From: W425 sp964503235
GTDB taxonomy: Bacteria; Chloroflexota; Dehalococcoidia; Dehalococcoidales; RBG-16-60-22
DNA: 39,740 nt
NCBI GenBank assembly: GCA_964503235.1
Contig: CAZCZJ010000010.1
Location: 1-39,740 of the forward strand
Direction of reading: 5' to 3'
Shown here: positions 15,414 to 22,963 of the stretch, piece after piece
Numbering within the stretch: position 1 is the stretch's first letter
How the letters are laid out: every line of letters starts with the position of its first letter
Translations under genes and position numbers: made by a program
The notes under the pieces: generated by a model
The model's input: only the letters and a program-made list of their open reading frames with translations
What the model was told of the DNA's origin: nothing
Database searches by the model: none

Positions 15414-15587
15414 TTATTTACCCTGTTTTTCCCGTACTATCCCGTAAGCCAGCAGAGCAAACGGCCCGCCGAATAAAGCCGCCACACGCCAGAAAAAGGG
15501 GCTGATTTTACGGTAAGCGGAGTCTACCGAAACCACCAGGAGACATCCCAGCCAGACAATGAGGAATAGAATACTCCAGTCTTCCAT
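15414..15587 (-). CDS. Small membrane protein (57 residues)
   Basis: This short gene encodes 57 residues beginning MEDWSILFLIVWLGCLLVVS and ending VREKQGK. Two hydrophobic segments (about residues 6-20 and 33-50) flank a basic turn, DSAYRKISP, so a two-pass inner-membrane hairpin is likely. GAGGAGGT stands just before the ATG and overlaps the end of lgt, which argues for translation coupled to lgt. The family is not recognised. The layout resembles the small phospholipase-D-nuclease-like membrane proteins, but this is only a shape comparison. Confidence 0.7.
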   Translation of the reverse strand: MEDWSILFLIVWLGCLLVVSVDSAYRKISPFFWRVAALFGGPFALLAYGIVREKQGK

Positions 15588-15596
15588 GTTACCTCC

Positions 15597-16379
15597 TCAT
15601 TCTTCAGTGTTTATTTCATCCCGTTTCACCCACCGTGTCCGCCAGACCATTAGTGGGATGGTTACCGCCAGCACGACTATTGAGATAAGCTGTGCTTCGT
15701 GCAGACCGAAGAGCAGGCCTTTGCCTTCGCGGATAAAATCGATTCCCAGTCGCCAGACGGCGTATAATGAAAGGTAAATCATAAACAGAGAGCCGTCCGG
15801 ACGGAAGCGTTTCCGCAGCAGCAGCAGTATACCGAATACTATCAGGTTATAGATAATTTCATAAATCTGGGTGGGGTGTACCGATTGTATCATACCACCG
15901 TGTTCCTGGGCGGTATAGGTAATGGCCCAGGGCAGGTCGCATTCCGTCCCGTAGCAGCAGCCGTTCAGCGTGCAGCCGACTCTGCCAATAGCTTGAGCGA
16001 GGATGATACCCGGCGCCAGCATGTCGGTTACGTATCCGTAGTTGAACTTGCTGAACCGACTGTAAATCCAGAGACCCAGGGCGGCCCCCAGTACCGCGCC
16101 GTATATCGTCAGCCCCGAGCCGCCGATTATCTCGCCGGGGTGTTCCATGAAATAGCTCCAGTAGTCGATAACATGCAGCAGCCTGGAGACGATATAGCCT
16201 GACGGGATACCGACGATAGCCCCGGTGATAATCGTTTCGTAGCGGATTTTGGGGTCTTTTCTCGCCCAGAACAACGCCCATACGACCAACGTCAGCACCG
16301 CCAGGGCTACCAAAATGCCGTACCATCGGACGCTGAAAGAACCTATGGTAAAAGCTATCGGGCTAATTCCTATCTCGAT
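15597..16379 (-). CDS. lgt: Prolipoprotein diacylglyceryl transferase (Lgt), ATC start
   Basis: Lgt transfers diacylglycerol to the lipobox cysteine of prelipoproteins in the cytoplasmic membrane. Conserved parts are the YWSYFMEHPGEI and GGSGLTIYGAVLGA loops, the QAIGRVGCTLNGCCYG signature, SVHPTQIYEI and the RLGIDFIREG tail, within several membrane helices. The first standard start (16313) would lose the typical opening IEIGISPIAFTIGSF. An in-frame ATC at 16379 lies six bases after GGAGG, and the codon two before it is a stop. That gives 260 residues, the usual length. The gene follows ftsY by 17 bases. A lipoprotein substrate is encoded at 20.2 kb. Confidence 0.92.
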   Translation of the reverse strand: MEIGISPIAFTIGSFSVRWYGILVALAVLTLVVWALFWARKDPKIRYETIITGAIVGIPSGYIVSRLLHVIDYWSYFMEHPGEIIGGSGLTIYGAVLGAALGLWIYSRFSKFNYGYVTDMLAPGIILAQAIGRVGCTLNGCCYGTECDLPWAITYTAQEHGGMIQSVHPTQIYEIIYNLIVFGILLLLRKRFRPDGSLFMIYLSLYAVWRLGIDFIREGKGLLFGLHEAQLISIVVLAVTIPLMVWRTRWVKRDEINTEE

Positions 16380-16396
16380 GTTTCACCTCCGGAATA

Positions 16397-17293
16397 TCAG
16401 GAGCAAAGAGCCTCGACGAAGGCTTTTGCTTCAAATCTTACCATATCCTCGAGTCCTTCGCCAACTCCGATGAGCTGTATGGGTACCGAAAGCTCATCAC
16501 AGATAGCCAGGACGATGCCTCCCTTGGCCGTGCCGTCCAGCTTGGCGAGAAAAATCCCCGTTACGCCGACCGCCTCGGTGAAATACTTCGCCTGGCTCAG
16601 GCCGTTCTGCCCGGTGGTGGCGTCCAGCACCAGGATAACCTCGTGTGGGGCGGTCTCATCCAGCTTGGCAGCGACACGCCTGACCTTTTTCAGTTCTTCC
16701 ATAAGATTGTACTTGGTATGCAGTCTCCCGGCCGTATCTATGATTACAATGTCGATATGGCGGCTTTCGGCTGCCTGTAACGCGTCGTAGACCACTGCTC
16801 CGGGGTCGGCGCCGGGCTGGTGCGCGATAACATCCACTCCCACCCTTTCACCCTGCTTCTTTAGCTGGTCGATAGCGGCCGCCCGGAAGGTATCCGCCGC
16901 CGCCAGCAGGACGCTCTTGCCTTCTTCTTTCATCTTATAGGCTAGTTTAGCAATAGAAGTGGTCTTACCGCTGCCGTTGACGCCTACCAGCAGAATAACC
17001 TTCGGTGACGGTGCATTTGAACTCTCTTCACGGGGTGGGATACTCAGGATATTCACCATTTCCTGTTGTAATACCGAGCCCACCTGGGAACCGTCCAGGT
17101 TTTCATCGTTGGCTTTTTGTTTTACCTTTCCAATTAGCTTTCCGGTGGTAGCAACTCCCACATCCGCCGAGATAAGTAGTTCCTCCAGCTCTTCCCAGAC
17201 ATCATCATCTATTTTCCTGCGGTCGAACAGGTTCATAGCGCGACCGAACCAGGTATCGTGAGTGTGCTTTAACGTTTTCTTGAAGATATTAAT
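16397..17293 (-). CDS. ftsY: Signal recognition particle receptor FtsY, ATT start
   Basis: FtsY is the SRP receptor GTPase that delivers nascent membrane proteins to the translocon. The NG domain shows GVNGSGKTTS (P loop), AAADTFRAAA, IIDTAGRL (G3), AKLDGTAKGG (G4) and the closing GVGEGLEDMVRF. The first ATG (17236) would start inside the N-domain helix. An in-frame ATT at 17293, 7 bases after GGGAGGT, adds the expected helix IFKKTLKHTHDTWFG, giving 298 residues. There is no long acidic A domain, as in many Gram-positive and Chloroflexota forms. It heads an operon with lgt and a small membrane protein; a weak TATACT box lies at 17369-17364. Confidence 0.94.
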   Translation of the reverse strand: MNIFKKTLKHTHDTWFGRAMNLFDRRKIDDDVWEELEELLISADVGVATTGKLIGKVKQKANDENLDGSQVGSVLQQEMVNILSIPPREESSNAPSPKVILLVGVNGSGKTTSIAKLAYKMKEEGKSVLLAAADTFRAAAIDQLKKQGERVGVDVIAHQPGADPGAVVYDALQAAESRHIDIVIIDTAGRLHTKYNLMEELKKVRRVAAKLDETAPHEVILVLDATTGQNGLSQAKYFTEAVGVTGIFLAKLDGTAKGGIVLAICDELSVPIQLIGVGEGLEDMVRFEAKAFVEALCS

Positions 17294-17410
17294 CTGACTT
17301 ACCTCCCGGATTATTCGCAGTGAAATATTGTCTTAAATGCATTCTCCGGTAGTCTCTATTTATAGTATACGGTACTTGTGGTGGTAATGGAAACAGCCAC
17401 GGTTATTCTC

Positions 17411-17470
17411 TTTTCCCACCCACCCTCCCATTAAGGGAAAGGGGGGTTTCACCCCTCTTAAACACCCTTG
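17411..17470. repeat. Partial copy of the short hairpin element
   Basis: This stretch holds TTTTCCCACCCACCCTCCC, a GGGG-TTTCA-CCCC hairpin and the tail CACCCCTCTTAAACACCC. That tail matches the right end of the short elements at 33.6, 36.1 and 38.2 kb. The 321-base space 17294-17614 otherwise holds the ftsY promoter region and the leader of the mutase gene. Confidence 0.55.
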
Positions 17471-17614
17471 GTATATATTAGGAAGAGAGCTTGAGAGGGG
17501 GTGAGTATGCAGGAATAACCAAAACCAAACGAAGTCATATTATGATAATCACTGTTGTAATAAGTCTCCCTTTCTGATATTGTTTTTATGTATATCAAGG
17601 TGAAGGCAGGAGTG

Positions 17615-19270
17615 ATGTCTCGTAAGAGCAGGAAAGAGTGGCAGCAAGATAAATATGAGCCGGCGATTCGGAAATCTCCAGAACGCCAGCCAGATTTCAA
17701 ATTGACTTCGGGTATTGAAATATCGCCCCTGTACACCGACGAAGATATTCAAGACGTTGACATTGATGAGTCCCTGGGGTACCCGGGCGAGTATCCCTTC
17801 GGACGCGGGATACAGCCCACCATGTACCGGGGCAGGCTCTGGACGATGCGGCAGTATTCCGGTTTCGCTTCCGCCGAGGAATCGAACCGTCGCTACCGCT
17901 ACCTCCTGGAGCAGGGACAGACCGGACTGAGCATTGCCTTCGACCTGCCCACCCAGATTGGCTATGATTCCGACCATTCCCTGGCGAGGGGAGAGGTGGG
18001 CAAGGTAGGTGTGCCCATCGATACTTTGCGGGACATGGAGGTTCTTTTCCGGGACATCCCGCTGGATAAAGTGAGCACTTCCATGACCATTAACGCCACG
18101 GCTCCCGTGCTGCTGGCGATGTATATTGCTTTAGCCAGCCGGCAGGGTGTGGCGCTTTCTGAACTTAACGGCACCGTCCAGAACGATGTGCTCAAGGAGT
18201 ACATCGCCCGCGGGACTTACATTTTCCCTCCGGGCCCATCGATGAGATTGACCACCGATATTTTTGAGTATTGCCGCCGCGAAATGCCGCGCTGGAATAC
18301 GGTAAGCATCAGCGGCTATCACATCCGCGAAGCCGGCTCTACGGCGGTGCAGGAGATTGCTTTCACGCTGGCTAACGGTATCGCCTATGCCCGGGCGGCT
18401 ATCGACCGCGGACTTAATATCGACGAATTTGCCGGTCGTCTTTCTTTCTTCTTCGATGCTCATAATAACCTGCTGGAAGAAGTAGCCAAGTTCCGGGCGG
18501 CGAGGATACTCTGGGCTAAAATTATGCGAGAAAGGTTCGGCGCTAAAGACCCGCGGAGCTGGATGCTGCGTTTTCACACTCAGACGGCCGGCTGTTCTCT
18601 GACCGCCCAGCAGCCTTATAACAATATCGTCAGGGTTACCCTTCAGGCGCTGGCGGCGGTACTCGGCGGCACGCAGTCGCTTCACACCAACTCCTATGAT
18701 GAAGCCTACGCCACTCCCTCCGAGGAAGCGGTTACCACGGCACTGCGTACCCAGCAGATACTGGCTTACGAAAGCGGTGTCGCCGATTCGATAGACCCGC
18801 TGGGCGGTTCGTGGATGGTGGAGAAGCTTACCCGGGATATGGTCGCGGCGGCAGAGCAGTATATCGATAACATCGATGAGATGGGTGGCGCTCTGGCGGC
18901 CATTGAGAAAGGATTTCAGCAGCGGGAAATTCAGGAAAGCTCTTATCGCTACCAGAGAGAAGTCGAGGCGGAGGAAAGAGCGGTGGTGGGTGTGAATAAA
19001 TACAACGAGCCTTATTCCAGGCTCAAGAGTCTTAACAAAATCAATCCCGAGGAAGCGAAAAAACAGATAGCGAGACTTCAAAAAGTGAAAATGGAGCGGG
19101 ATGGTGCTGAAGTGAAAGCATCTCTGGAAAAACTGCGTCGGGTCGCCAGCGGTGATGAAAACACCATGCCCGCTTTCTTAAGATGCGTGGAAGCCTACGC
19201 TACGGTCGGGGAGATATGCAATACCCTCCGTGAGGTATTTGGCGTCCAGAGGGAATTTCTCATATTTTAG
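17615..19270 (+). CDS. Methylmalonyl-CoA mutase large (catalytic) subunit
   Basis: The 551-residue protein is the TIM-barrel part of a B12-dependent acyl-CoA mutase, without the cobalamin domain. It contains PTMYRGRLWTMRQYSGFA, GLSIAFDLPTQIGYDSD, TYIFPPGPSMRLTTDIFEY, SISGYHIREAGSTA and QSLHTNSYDEAYATPSEEA. The tyrosine in PTMYRGR is the residue that in known mutases favours methylmalonyl-CoA over isobutyryl-CoA. The ATG at 17615 matches the family start MSRKSRKEW; an ATG at 17588 has no ribosome site. It converts (R)-methylmalonyl-CoA to succinyl-CoA together with the B12 subunit at 19.7 kb. Confidence 0.92.
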   Translation: MSRKSRKEWQQDKYEPAIRKSPERQPDFKLTSGIEISPLYTDEDIQDVDIDESLGYPGEYPFGRGIQPTMYRGRLWTMRQYSGFASAEESNRRYRYLLEQGQTGLSIAFDLPTQIGYDSDHSLARGEVGKVGVPIDTLRDMEVLFRDIPLDKVSTSMTINATAPVLLAMYIALASRQGVALSELNGTVQNDVLKEYIARGTYIFPPGPSMRLTTDIFEYCRREMPRWNTVSISGYHIREAGSTAVQEIAFTLANGIAYARAAIDRGLNIDEFAGRLSFFFDAHNNLLEEVAKFRAARILWAKIMRERFGAKDPRSWMLRFHTQTAGCSLTAQQPYNNIVRVTLQALAAVLGGTQSLHTNSYDEAYATPSEEAVTTALRTQQILAYESGVADSIDPLGGSWMVEKLTRDMVAAAEQYIDNIDEMGGALAAIEKGFQQREIQESSYRYQREVEAEERAVVGVNKYNEPYSRLKSLNKINPEEAKKQIARLQKVKMERDGAEVKASLEKLRRVASGDENTMPAFLRCVEAYATVGEICNTLREVFGVQREFLIF

Positions 19271-19288
19271 GCTGTCCAAGGAGAAATG

Positions 19289-19705
19289 ATGATAAAGAGA
19301 GTCCATCATATCGGCATTGCGGTGAAAGACCTGAAAGAGAGTGCTGCCCTGTTCGAAAGCTTACTGGGTGTTAAAGCTCATCTCGAAGAGGCTCCCTGTC
19401 AAAAAGTAAGCGAAGCTATTTTCAAGGTCGGTGAAGGAATGGAAATCGACCTCATGGAGCCGACCGGTCCAGATAGCACCGTGGCCAAATTCCTGGAAAG
19501 TCGCGGCGAGGGACTTCACCATATTGCCCTTGAGGTGGATGATATTAATGAAGAGCTTAAAGCCATGGAAAAGAAGGGCTTCCGGCTTATCGACGAGGAG
19601 GGGAGAGACGGGGTGGCCGGGCAAATCGGTTTTCTTCACCCAAAATCGGTGAATGGTGTCCTCATTGAACTGTTACAACCGCGAGAGGGAGGGAATAATC
19701 CGTGA
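19289..19705 (+). CDS. mce: Methylmalonyl-CoA epimerase
   Basis: The 138-residue protein is a member of the vicinal-oxygen-chelate fold. It begins KRVHHIGIAVKDLKES, has the EGMEIDLMEP strand, then GEGLHHIALEVDDINEEL and ends LIELLQP. The histidines of HHIGIAV and LHHIALEV and the glutamate of LIELL are the usual metal ligands. It interconverts the S and R forms of methylmalonyl-CoA, feeding the mutase. Of two tandem ATG codons the second is better spaced from AAGGAG. Its stop overlaps the next gene by four bases, placing it inside the split mutase operon. Confidence 0.93.
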   Translation: MIKRVHHIGIAVKDLKESAALFESLLGVKAHLEEAPCQKVSEAIFKVGEGMEIDLMEPTGPDSTVAKFLESRGEGLHHIALEVDDINEELKAMEKKGFRLIDEEGRDGVAGQIGFLHPKSVNGVLIELLQPREGGNNP

Positions 19706-20106
19706 GCCGAAAGAAGATAAGGGTGCTGATCGCCAAACCGGGACTGGACGGCCATGACCGCGGCGCCAAGGTAGTGGCGCGGGCCCTGCGTGATGCCGGT
19801 ATGGAAGTAATTTATACCGGAATACGACAGACCCCCGAGATGATTGTACAGTCGGCTCTGCAGGAGGATGTGGATGTTATCGGGTTGAGCTGTCTCTCCG
19901 GCGCCCACCTGGAGCTGTTTTCCGAGGTTATGCGGGGACTCCATGACAGGAATATGGATAATGTAAATGTGATAGCCGGTGGCATTATACCTGATGATGA
20001 TGTCCCGGAACTGGAAAAAATCGGCGTGAAAGCCGTTTTCGGACCCGGTACGCCTACCACTGAAATCGCTGGTGCTATTGAAAAACTGGTAGCGAGGGAT
20101 GGATAA
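19702..20106 (+). CDS. Methylmalonyl-CoA mutase B12-binding (small) subunit
   Basis: The 134-residue protein is the separate cobalamin-binding domain of the mutase. It starts RVLIAKPGLDGHDRGAKVVA, with the lower-ligand motif DGHDRG (DxHxxG). IGLSCLSGAHLELF follows, then the VIAGGIIPDDDVPELEKIG loop and FGPGTPTTEIAGAIEK. It pairs with the large subunit at 17.6-19.3 kb, as in archaeal-type split mutases. The start is GTG, inside GTGA shared with the epimerase stop. No MeaB chaperone gene is seen in the window. Confidence 0.93.
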   Translation: MSRKKIRVLIAKPGLDGHDRGAKVVARALRDAGMEVIYTGIRQTPEMIVQSALQEDVDVIGLSCLSGAHLELFSEVMRGLHDRNMDNVNVIAGGIIPDDDVPELEKIGVKAVFGPGTPTTEIAGAIEKLVARDG

Positions 20107-20126
20107 GAGATTGGGACAGGCTTTAT

Positions 20127-20231
20127 ATGTCAAAGAGTCTACCAGTAAATACATCATATAAAGACGAGGAAAGCCAGGAGGATATCATCATACACGGCGT
20201 CATCATCGGATATGCCAGGAAATTGAGATGA
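20127..20231 (+). CDS. Possible 34-residue peptide
   Basis: A short frame beginning MSKSLPVNTSYKDEESQEDI and ending IIGYARKLR follows the mutase operon by 20 bases. GGACAGG lies before the ATG. It ends just before the strong ribosome site of the lipoprotein gene. No family is recognised. It may be a leader peptide or a chance frame. Confidence 0.22.
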   Translation: MSKSLPVNTSYKDEESQEDIIIHGVIIGYARKLR

Positions 20232-20245
20232 GAAAGGAGGTGATA

Positions 20246-20746
20246 ATGAGATATTTAATATTTATATTCGTGCTTCTTTGTTTGCTTTTGGCCTTCGGAT
20301 GCGAGGAGGAATATACATACCGCCCTTTCCCGTCTCCCGAGACTGCATCCACAACGACCACTGTGCCCCCACCAACTACAACTACAATATATTTGACAGT
20401 AACTACCACAGTTTATTTGCCGGAGACTACCTCCCCATCATCTGCAACAACATTCAATCCCATTAACTTTACCGGCTCCGGTGATGAAAAGACTGCACCA
20501 TTTTATATTCCTGCCGAAGAATGGGTTATCGATTGGTCTTATGTACCAGACCCTGAATATCCTGAATATGCGGATTTCAGCTTCTATATATATCCCAGGG
20601 GTGAAACAATATTCTATGTTGAAGTCTTTCTTTATGCTAATCAATCAGGTTCTTCTTACAGCTACGCTGGCTCCGGTGAATATTATATTGAAGTCTCCGC
20701 ATATAAATTGGAATATTGGAACATAACGATTAAACCACCACCATAA
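20246..20746 (+). CDS. Predicted lipoprotein with threonine-rich linker
   Basis: The 166-residue protein starts MRYLIFIFVLLCLLLAFGC, a signal peptide ending in a lipobox-like AFGC. A threonine-, proline- and serine-rich linker follows (about residues 30-75, with runs such as TTTTVPPPTTTT). A C-terminal domain rich in tyrosine and aromatic strands (about residues 80-166) completes it. It is likely anchored to the outer face of the membrane by Lgt processing. No function is recognised. AAAGGAGGTGATA precedes the ATG at 20246. The gene is richer in A and T than its neighbours, which hints at later acquisition. Confidence 0.72.
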   Translation: MRYLIFIFVLLCLLLAFGCEEEYTYRPFPSPETASTTTTVPPPTTTTIYLTVTTTVYLPETTSPSSATTFNPINFTGSGDEKTAPFYIPAEEWVIDWSYVPDPEYPEYADFSFYIYPRGETIFYVEVFLYANQSGSSYSYAGSGEYYIEVSAYKLEYWNITIKPPP

Positions 20747-20768
20747 AGAAAGGAGGTGATGTTAAATT

Positions 20769-20990
20769 GTGAATGTGATGCGCAATCGTTTCCCGGGGGT
20801 GCTCTGGCTACTACCGGTATTTTTCGGCCTTACCGGAGGCATTATCGCGGCTCTCATCGCCAGCATGAAATATCAGGCAAGCTGGATAGAATTATTTATC
20901 GTGGGCTTGTTTATACAAGTTCTCATCATCGTCGGCATTGTTCTCTGGATTAATTATATAAATTCCCAAATTATATACCCATATTGGTAA
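20769..20990 (+). CDS. Small two-helix membrane protein
   Basis: The 73-residue product has two hydrophobic segments, LWLLPVFFGLTGGIIAALIA and LFIVGLFIQVLIIVGIVLWI, joined by a short loop. It is likely a membrane hairpin. The GTG start follows AAAGGAGGTGATG, nearly the same ribosome site as the lipoprotein gene 22 bases upstream, so the two may work together. No family is recognised. Confidence 0.6.
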   Translation: MNVMRNRFPGVLWLLPVFFGLTGGIIAALIASMKYQASWIELFIVGLFIQVLIIVGIVLWINYINSQIIYPYW

Positions 20991-21002
20991 TAAGAAATGA
21001 GG

Positions 21003-21142
21003 CAAGACTACCCACTGGCTTTGCCTGGTTTTACGAAAGCTGCGGGTTCGTCCTTAAGGGTCTCGACACCGGTCTCTACGGTGCGTCTGACAAATGTCGG
21101 GAGGAAATCGCGTTATTCTGGTATCTGAGCGTCGATAAATAA
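21003..21142 (+). pseudogene. C-terminal remnant of a GNAT acetyltransferase
   Basis: An in-frame stretch ending at TAA 21142 reads FAWFYESCGFVLKGLDTGLY, then SDKCREEIALFWYL. FYESCGF is the usual motif A/B end of GNAT acetyltransferases, and EIALFWYL is a common C-terminus. Nothing before it encodes the acetyl-CoA binding core, and no start codon or ribosome site is present. The rest of the gene appears to be lost. Confidence 0.6.
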
Positions 21143-21195
21143 AGCCCGACTCTTAACGGTATTCATTTATCACTTGACCATAGTATAATACCATC

Positions 21196-22148
21196 GTGGA
21201 ATCCATGAATTTCGACTCCATTGCTGCCGTCTATGATGATACGCGTGTCTTCGATGATGATTGCTTTAATGCGGCTTTAGACTTCATCACGGCGAGGTTC
21301 CCGCCCTCTACGCATAAGAAACTCTTTGAGCCGGGTATCGGNNNNNNNNNNNNNNNNNNNNNNNNNNNNNNNNNNNNNNNNNNNNNNNNNNNNNNNNNNN
21401 NNNNNNNNNNNNNNNNNNNNNNNNNNNNNNNNNNNNNNNNNTCACGGCGAGGTTCCCGCCCTCTACGCATAAGAAACTCTTTGAGCCGGGTATCGGAACG
21501 GGGCGGATTGCCATCCCCTTCGCGGAAAGGGGGTATGACGTTACCGGTGTGGATATCTCGGATGAGATGCTGAAAAAACTCCCGGAGAAGCTTAAGCACC
21601 AGCCGTCCCTGCCGATAGCGTTTCAAAAGGCCGATGTTACCCACCTGCCCTTCTCCGATGATACTTTCGATATCGCCGTGGCCGTCCATGTTTTTCATCT
21701 AGTTCGCGACTGGGAAAAAGCCATGGAAGAAGTCTTTAGAGTACTCCGCCCGGAAGCCCCTCTGGTTTTTCTCTATACCGGCACGGGTTCTGAAATACCC
21801 GATATCAAGACCAGATACCGGGAGTTATGCGCCGCCGGAGGTTATCCCGCTAGGCATATCGGTATGCAGAACGCTGCCGAGCTTGATAACTACATAGCCA
21901 GTATCGGCCGCCGCATCGAAAGACTCCGCGACCGCTGGCGGTGGACATCGCGCGTACGGTTAGATAAAGCGCTGGCGGATATGAAATCCCGTTTCTATTC
22001 AATGACCAACCTGGTACCCGATGACGTACACCTCGAGGCAATAGGAAAACTAGAGCGTGAATTGACCGAACAATACGGAAATCTTGCCGTGGAGGTAGAT
22101 GTTTCCGTTCAGATTAACCTGGCGTTCGTGTTGCCTGCCAGGCGTTGA
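21196..22148 (+). CDS. Class I SAM-dependent methyltransferase, interrupted by an assembly gap
   Basis: The gene is split by 100 N. The 55 bases before the gap are repeated after it; removing one copy and the gap restores a single frame of 265 residues. The restored protein has FEPGIGTGRIAIPFAERG (SAM motif I), VTGVDISDEML (motif II), ADVTHLPFSDDTFDIAVAVH and EVFRVLRPEAPLVFL, the Methyltransf_11 pattern. The substrate is unknown. A TATAAT at 21184-21189 lies only 6 bases before the GTG at 21196, so the transcript may lack a leader; the ATG at 21205 is an alternative start. Confidence 0.85.
21287..21341 (+). repeat. Left copy of a 55-base overlap flanking the gap
   Basis: These 55 bases are identical to 21442-21496 on the other side of the N run. 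They encode the same part of the methyltransferase, so this is contig-end overlap and not a biological repeat. Confidence 0.92.
21342..21441. other. Assembly gap of 100 N
   Basis: Exactly 100 N mark a scaffold gap of unstated size. Because the flanks overlap by 55 bases and join in frame, the true gap is probably zero and the real sequence is about 155 bases shorter. Confidence 0.97.
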
Positions 22149-22249
22149 AGTCATATAGAAACGTTACTTTTGTCACTGAAAATTTGAATAATTGTGCTAT
22201 TATTAGCATTAGACTTCAAACAAAAACAGTGATAAAAAGGAGGATAATT

Positions 22250-22753
22250 ATGGCGGATACCAAAGCGAACCTCGAGGAGGCTTTTGCCGGAGAGAGTCAG
22301 GCAAACCGCAAGTACCTCTTCTTTTCTGAAAAAGCTGATGAAGCGGGAAATAAACAGATAGCCCGGCTGTTACGGGCGGCTGCCGAGGCGGAAACCGTCC
22401 ACGCCCGCAATCACCTGAGAGTGCTCGGGGAAATAAAGTCGGACAAAGAGAACCTGCAGGCTGCCGTCGGTGGCGAGAACTATGAGTTTACAGAGATGTA
22501 CCCCGGATTCATCGAGCAGGCTAAAGTCGAGGGTAATCAGAAAGCCGAGAATAGCTTCAACCTTGCCAATAAGGTAGAGCAGATACATCACCGGCTCTTC
22601 CAGGCAGCCCTGAAAGACCTGGAAGCGGGCACGAAGACGAAAGAAGCACCATATTACGTATGCCAGGTCTGCGGTAACACAGTAGAGGGTGAAGCCCCGG
22701 AGATATGTCCCGTATGCGGCGCACCGAGAAGCAGGTTTAAGAAAGTAGAATAA
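22250..22753 (+). CDS. Rubrerythrin
   Basis: Rubrerythrin reduces hydrogen peroxide in anaerobes. The 167-residue protein has the N-terminal ferritin-like diiron domain, with GESQANRKYLFF, EAETVHARNHL and VEQIHHRLF supplying glutamate and histidine ligands. A C-terminal rubredoxin-like domain has YVCQVCGN and EICPVCGAP (two CxxC pairs). The ATG at 22250 follows AAAAAGGAGG. It is a single-gene unit ended by a strong terminator. Whether it is induced by peroxide cannot be told; no clear operator is seen. Confidence 0.95.
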   Translation: MADTKANLEEAFAGESQANRKYLFFSEKADEAGNKQIARLLRAAAEAETVHARNHLRVLGEIKSDKENLQAAVGGENYEFTEMYPGFIEQAKVEGNQKAENSFNLANKVEQIHHRLFQAALKDLEAGTKTKEAPYYVCQVCGNTVEGEAPEICPVCGAPRSRFKKVE

Positions 22754-22784
22754 TACCTGATAAAAATTAATATGGATTGATGAG

Positions 22785-22816
22785 GAGCCCCGGTGTTTAT
22801 CGGGGCTCTTTCCTTT
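22785..22816 (+). terminator. Terminator after rubrerythrin
   Basis: GAGCCCCG (22785-22792) pairs with CGGGGCTC (22801-22808) around an 8-base loop and is followed by a T-rich run, TTTCCTTTT. It is a typical intrinsic terminator. Confidence 0.9.
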
Positions 22817-22890
22817 TATCCTCTTAGCCGTAAAAACATGACGAGTATAGAAACACTCACCTAGCAGATATCCGTCCGTGAGGGTGATAT

Positions 22891-22919
22891 TTGACTATTA
22901 TATTGACATACCATAGATT
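22891..22919 (+). promoter_or_regulatory. Promoter of the aldolase-dehydrogenase operon
   Basis: TTGACT (22891-22896) and TAGATT (22914-22919) are 17 bases apart, about 45 bases before the aldolase start. A second TTGACA at 22903-22908 lacks a well spaced -10 box. Confidence 0.4.
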
Positions 22920-22963
22920 ATTATAGGTGCGATGATATACGCTCAAAAGGAGGATGGCTGATT

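Noticed and set aside
18131..19081. 316-residue frame antisense to the methylmalonyl-CoA mutase
   Set aside because: It is fully inside a certain gene on the other strand, has no domain and is explained by codon bias.
21174..21189. TTGACC followed by TATAAT before the methyltransferase
   Set aside because: The boxes are only four bases apart, too close to form a -35/-10 pair.
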